DNA of 64,000 nt, taken from NCBI GenBank assembly GCA_002708825.1, contig PAPF01000024.1:1-64000 (forward strand), in the 5' to 3' direction. Source of the stretch: Phyllobacteriaceae bacterium. Lineage in GTDB: Bacteria > Pseudomonadota > Alphaproteobacteria > Rhizobiales > Rhizobiaceae. Below are positions 62,244-64,000 of this stretch, in pieces. Position 1 is the stretch's first letter. Each line of letters starts with the position of its first letter. The translations under genes and the position numbers were made by a program. The notes under the pieces are model-generated. The model did no database searches. It worked only from the letters and a program-made list of their open reading frames with translations, and was not told where the DNA came from.

Positions 62244-63242
62244 TCAATGCAATGCGGACAGGCGATCCTTCGCGGCGTCCTCGTCGGCCAGCACCGGAGA
62301 TGTCCAGCCTGCCACCGCGGACGGGCGCATTGCCGGTTTCATCGCCACCGCGACAAGGCCCTCGACCGGTTCGCCGCGATCCATGCGGATCGTGTGGCGC
62401 GTTATCGACATGGGTTCGAGCCCGCAGCATTCAAGTTGCTTGCAGACATAGGTCTCGCCGTGCGCATAGCGCAACGACGGCCGCAGCACGATATCATCGT
62501 CCCCCGGGGCCGCCTCAACGGTGAAGCCGAACAGGCCGCCCGGCGCCAATGTCGCGGCGATCCATTGGAAGACACGCTCGAGGTCGCCGAGATACATGAA
62601 GACATCGGCGGCCGTGACGAGATCGGGCGCGATGCCCGACCATGGTTCAAGCAATGTCAGGTCGGCCTGTTCGAGCCGGTCGTAGATGCCCTTCGCCGCT
62701 GCCTTGCGCAGCATCTCGGCAGAGATGTCCATGCCTTCCAGCCGGCTCGCCATGCCTTTCAGGCGGGCGCCCATCAGGCCGGTGCCGCAACCCAGATCCA
62801 GCGCCTTGGCAAAGCCGGTGCCGTGGACCGCCGCAACGGCTTCGGCAAGTCGCTCCGGCGCGGCGTACCCCAGGCGCTCGACCAGAGCGTTGTCGAAGTC
62901 GTCGGCATAGGCATCGAACAGCGTCTCGACGAAGGCGGACGGCATGACGGCGGCATCGCCGGCCTGTCCGGCAAGTTGCAGCTTCAGCGTCACGCCGAAG
63001 GGATCGGCCGGATCGAGGCCGAGTGCCCGGCGCCAGCTTTCGGTCGCGTCCGACAGGTTGCCGGCTGCCTCCTGGATTTCGCCCAGCCGGAACCAGCCGG
63101 CCGCCCAGCCGGGAACGCGTTCGAGGGCCTGCCGGAAAAGGTCCGCCGCAGCGGCGGCATTACCGGAGTGCAGGAGCATTTCGCCATATTCGGCGCGCCG
63201 GTCGGCGAGCACGTCGCCGGACGATAGCAGGACAGGTTTCAT
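62244..63242 (-). CDS. TPR-containing SAM-dependent methyltransferase
   Basis: 332 residues. Two to three TPR-like helices at the N-terminus ('AAAADLFRQALERVPGWAAGWFRLGEIQEAAG') lead to a class I methyltransferase with 'ALDLGCGTGLMGARLKGMAS' (motif I), 'LEGMDISAEMLRKAAAKG' and 'LVTAADVFMYLGDLERVF'. Similar proteins are called TPR-methyltransferases in rhizobia; a substrate is not known. It ends 38 bases before the helicase GTG, same strand. Confidence 0.9.
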   Translation of the reverse strand: MKPVLLSSGDVLADRRAEYGEMLLHSGNAAAAADLFRQALERVPGWAAGWFRLGEIQEAAGNLSDATESWRRALGLDPADPFGVTLKLQLAGQAGDAAVMPSAFVETLFDAYADDFDNALVERLGYAAPERLAEAVAAVHGTGFAKALDLGCGTGLMGARLKGMASRLEGMDISAEMLRKAAAKGIYDRLEQADLTLLEPWSGIAPDLVTAADVFMYLGDLERVFQWIAATLAPGGLFGFTVEAAPGDDDIVLRPSLRYAHGETYVCKQLECCGLEPMSITRHTIRMDRGEPVEGLVAVAMKPAMRPSAVAGWTSPVLADEDAAKDRLSALH

Positions 63243-63329
63243 GAGGGACGGGACCCGGAAAGGACGGACAAGCGCCTATGGCGCCGAACGCAGGCGAAAT
63301 CAACTGCTTTTCGCGCTTGCGCCGCGGGA

Positions 63330-63995
63330 TCACGGATCCGGGATGAAGACCCGGATGCCATAGATATCCACGGGAACACGGCCCTGCGAGATATCCGGTG
63401 TCAGGCTGATCGAGCCGAAGGAGCCGGGCTGCCGGTCCGGCAGTTTGATCTCGAACAGGAAATCCTGCCGCGACGCTTCCACGTCGAACCGCTTGCGCCC
63501 GCAATCGCCCAGTTCGGCAAGGTTGCAGCGGATCGACATCTGGGTGGATTCGCCTTCCGGCGCGGCGGCATTGACATCGAAGGTGACGCGGCGTCCGGCA
63601 AGCTGCGCCAGCACGCCTTCGCCGAGATCGAAGACGGCGGCCGAATCGGGCGCACTGGGCGTGATGCGCAATGCCTTTTCGCGGCCTTCTCCGGCAATGT
63701 CGACCGTCGTCCCCGAGGGGGCGCTGACGGTCGTCGGATCGTCGGGCGTGAAAACGGTGATCCAGCTTCCGCCCTGCGGCACTTCCCCAAGCCTGCCGCC
63801 ATCCGTCCCGGCGGGACTGAACTCGTCCTCGTTCAGGCGGACCGGAGGGTTGGGCACCGCGCCATCGCGCTCGGACAGGGGCACCAGGGCCTGGCTGGAA
63901 TAGAGCCACCAGGCGCCGATACCGACAAAGACAAGCAGCAGGCTCACCGTCAGGAGTCGGGCGAAGGGGCGGCGGCGGCGCGGACGGCGTTCCAC
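63330..63995 (-). CDS. Conserved membrane-anchored hypothetical protein (5' end near window edge)
   Basis: At least 221 residues. An Arg-rich start ('RRPRRRRPFARLL') and one membrane helix ('LTVSLLLVFVGIGAWWLYSS') are followed by a periplasmic beta-rich domain with two Cys ('SIRCNLAELGDCGRKRF') and a C-terminal 'ISLTPDISQGRVPVDIYGIRVF'. The frame stays open to the window edge, so GTG 63995 may not be the true start. I do not recognise the family; it looks like a rhizobial periplasmic protein. Confidence 0.75.
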   Translation of the reverse strand: MERRPRRRRPFARLLTVSLLLVFVGIGAWWLYSSQALVPLSERDGAVPNPPVRLNEDEFSPAGTDGGRLGEVPQGGSWITVFTPDDPTTVSAPSGTTVDIAGEGREKALRITPSAPDSAAVFDLGEGVLAQLAGRRVTFDVNAAAPEGESTQMSIRCNLAELGDCGRKRFDVEASRQDFLFEIKLPDRQPGSFGSISLTPDISQGRVPVDIYGIRVFIPDP

Positions 63996-64000
63996 CCTGC

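Overview
The window is about 64 kb of GC-rich (roughly 63-66% by eye), densely coding chromosome from an alphaproteobacterium, most likely Rhizobiales (Hyphomicrobiales). The evidence is a GcrA cell-cycle regulator, a class I (archaeal-type) lysyl-tRNA synthetase, a PodJ-like polarity protein, a SAM-II riboswitch ahead of metZ, the long form of dCTP deaminase, a DUF6460 protein and many GANTC sites near gcrA. Apart from one short AT-rich insert it reads as ordinary core chromosome. No phage, IS element, CRISPR array or rRNA was seen.

Layout. 0.1-3 kb: truncated haemoglobin, 5-formyl-THF cyclo-ligase, galE, mscL. 3.3-11.3 kb: a CrbS/CrbR-like two-component pair (a symporter-like domain fused to a hybrid kinase, plus a convergent NarL-type regulator), a divergent symporter-like membrane protein, an HSL-family esterase and a tandem hot-dog thioesterase. 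11.3-16.5 kb: pyrD with its DUF952 neighbour, a MATE transporter, a histone-deacetylase-like amidohydrolase, small membrane proteins and tRNA-Gly(CCC). 16.6-19.6 kb: the anomalous region, made of AT-rich blocks that each carry one small orphan ORF (one is a SUKH/SMI1-KNR4 immunity-like protein). The blocks are separated by GC-rich repeats, and the whole is flanked by a 51-bp direct repeat whose first copy contains the tRNA-Gly promoter. 19.8-23.4 kb: a GtrB-like glycosyltransferase, a methyltransferase and a GtrA/GT-C fusion, probably one surface-glycan operon.

23.5-31.8 kb: dcd, SAM-II/metZ, a CDP-alcohol phosphotransferase, apaG, the argD-argF-hslO operon and gcrA. 31.9-35 kb: phoU and phoR without pst genes, and ppk2. 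34.9-40.3 kb: an XagB-like glycosyltransferase, a LuxR solo, a periplasmic binding protein, a sterol-desaturase-like protein and a TerB-like protein. 40.4-43.8 kb: class I lysS, a PHA-system protein, a nuclease-like lipo/secreted protein and an S24 repressor. 43.9-52.3 kb: a fatty-acid or acyl-CoA degradation operon (two acyl-CoA dehydrogenases, thiolase, FadB-type multifunctional enzyme, thioesterase, isomerase). It has a near-perfect palindrome overlapping its promoter and an adjacent MerR regulator whose own upstream region carries a similar site. 52.7-64 kb: podJ, TauE/SafE plus TIGR02186, DUF3429, pdeM with a Lhr-like helicase, a TPR-methyltransferase and an unknown membrane-anchored protein.

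Most interesting. (1) The cassette-like AT-rich island next to tRNA-Gly. (2) The metZ leader, where a SAM-II aptamer, a 14-codon leader ORF and an intrinsic terminator overlap in a way that suggests translation-coupled attenuation. (3) The divergent symporter-like protein beside a CrbSR-like pair. All family assignments are from reading the sequence by eye; no database was searched.
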